Below are positions 5,397-5,946 of a DNA stretch of 5,946 nucleotides, one piece after another; positions within the stretch are counted from its first letter, which is position 1, and the number at the start of each line of letters is the position of its first letter. This DNA comes from JADHTT01 sp964633845 (GTDB lineage: Bacteria; Campylobacterota; Campylobacteria; Campylobacterales; Arcobacteraceae): NCBI GenBank assembly GCA_964633845.1, contig CAZWLA010000067.1, positions 1 through 5,946 of the forward strand. The letters are read 5' to 3'. The notes below the pieces were generated by a model. The model had not been told where the DNA came from. It searched no databases and saw only the letters and a program-made list of their open reading frames with translations. The translations under genes and the position numbers were made by a program.

Positions 5397-5946
5397 TGTC
5401 GCCAATTCAAAAAATAACCGCAATTTTTCACCAAAATTATGCTGCTAATTTTCTCCTAACTGCTTTCATAAAGACTTCGTAAGGTGTTTTATAACCAAGT
5501 GATTTTCTAGGTCTATGATTTATAAGATTTTGGATTGTAACAATTTCAGCCTTAGAGATATTATCAAACTCACTTTTCTTTGGGATATATTGTCGTATTA
5601 AACCATTTGTATGCTCGTTTAAGCCTCGTTGCCAAGATGAATATGGATCACAGAAATAAACACTTGTATCTAGTTGTGATGCAATTAGTTTATGATAAGC
5701 AAATTCTTTGCCATTATCAGCTGTAATTGTAAGTGTTAGAGCTTTTACTGGTTGTAATAAATCAACCGTTGCTTGTGTAACTGCATCTGCATGCTTACTT
5801 GCAACTTTTTTAATGAGAGTAAACTTTGACTTTCTATCTACAATAGTAACTAATGCACCCTTGTGGTCTTTACCTATAACTGTATCTATTTCCCAATCAC
5901 CGATTCTGCATTTATTATCAACTATTTTAGGTCTTTTATCAATAGA
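5397..5946 (-). mobile_element. IS30-family insertion sequence, 3' part
   Basis: The element is identified by its transposase. The left boundary is placed near 5397, where TGTCGCCAATTCAA followed by AACCGCAA loosely resembles an IS30-type terminal inverted repeat and where the frame of the truncated gene ends. The boundary is an estimate because the opposite end and the 2-3 bp target duplication are outside the window. Only 38 bases separate the transposase stop from this edge, a usual arrangement for IS30 elements. It lies about 150 bp downstream of the initiator tRNA gene. Confidence 0.7.
5437..5946 (-). CDS. IS30-family transposase, C-terminal catalytic part, 5' end outside window
   Basis: The minus strand is open from the window edge to TAA (5439-5437), giving the last 169 residues. 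IS30 transposases are usually a little over 300 residues, so about half is seen and the N-terminal DNA-binding helix-turn-helix lies outside. Within the fragment the DDE triad is complete: Asp in GDWEIDTVIG (fragment residue 21), Asp in TADNGKEF (77) and Glu in QRGLNEHTNG (111). The 33 residues between the last two equal the D-(33)-E spacing of the IS30 family. The typical ending NHRPRKSLGYKTPYEVF follows. No frameshift or stop interrupts it, so the enzyme may be functional. It catalyses excision and insertion of its own element. Confidence 0.95.
   Translation of the reverse strand, partial: SIDKRPKIVDNKCRIGDWEIDTVIGKDHKGALVTIVDRKSKFTLIKKVASKHADAVTQATVDLLQPVKALTLTITADNGKEFAYHKLIASQLDTSVYFCDPYSSWQRGLNEHTNGLIRQYIPKKSEFDNISKAEIVTIQNLINHRPRKSLGYKTPYEVFMKAVRRKLAA

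Overview
The window is AT-rich, with short gaps between genes, and looks like a chromosomal segment of a Campylobacterota (formerly Epsilonproteobacteria) species, perhaps a Sulfurimonas- or Arcobacter-like organism. Three things suggest this. The RibBA protein has an intact RibB half and a degenerate RibA half, as in that phylum. Codon use is strongly A/T-biased. The tRNA-Gln has U73 and a U1-A72 pair, which fits the indirect GluRS/GatCAB route to Gln-tRNA. The genus is an inference and was not tested.

Layout, left to right. Bases 1-1458 (minus strand) hold the N-terminal 486 codons of an SF1 UvrD/Rep-type helicase. It most resembles the compact Fbh1-like branch and runs off the left edge without a stop. 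Bases 1459-1517 hold two tightly packed inverted repeats. One abuts the helicase start codon. The other overlaps the yqeY stop and may be a weak terminator. Bases 1516-4989 (minus strand) form a probable operon ribBA - uup - yqeY, with gaps of 12 and 33 bp. Bases 4990-5079 are a divergent promoter region: a near-consensus sigma-70 promoter drives two tRNA genes rightward, and a TATAAT box faces ribBA leftward. Bases 5080-5249 (plus strand) carry tRNA-Gln(UUG) and initiator tRNA-fMet(CAU), both with encoded CCA. Bases 5250-5396 hold what looks like the last ~37 codons of an otherwise missing minus-strand gene. Bases ~5397-5946 are the 3' part of an IS30-family insertion sequence, whose transposase runs off the right edge.

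Functionally this is mostly housekeeping: riboflavin precursor synthesis (DHBP synthase), a ribosome-associated or genome-stability ABC-F ATPase (Uup), a GatB-tail-like small protein (YqeY) and two translation tRNAs. It is flanked by two accessory-looking items, a stand-alone helicase with different isoleucine codon use and an insertion sequence. No CRISPR array, rRNA, riboswitch or recognisable defence cassette is visible. The points most worth a second look are the paired inverted repeats in front of the helicase, the helicase itself, the overlapping divergent promoters, and the gene apparently cut by the IS30 element beside the initiator tRNA.
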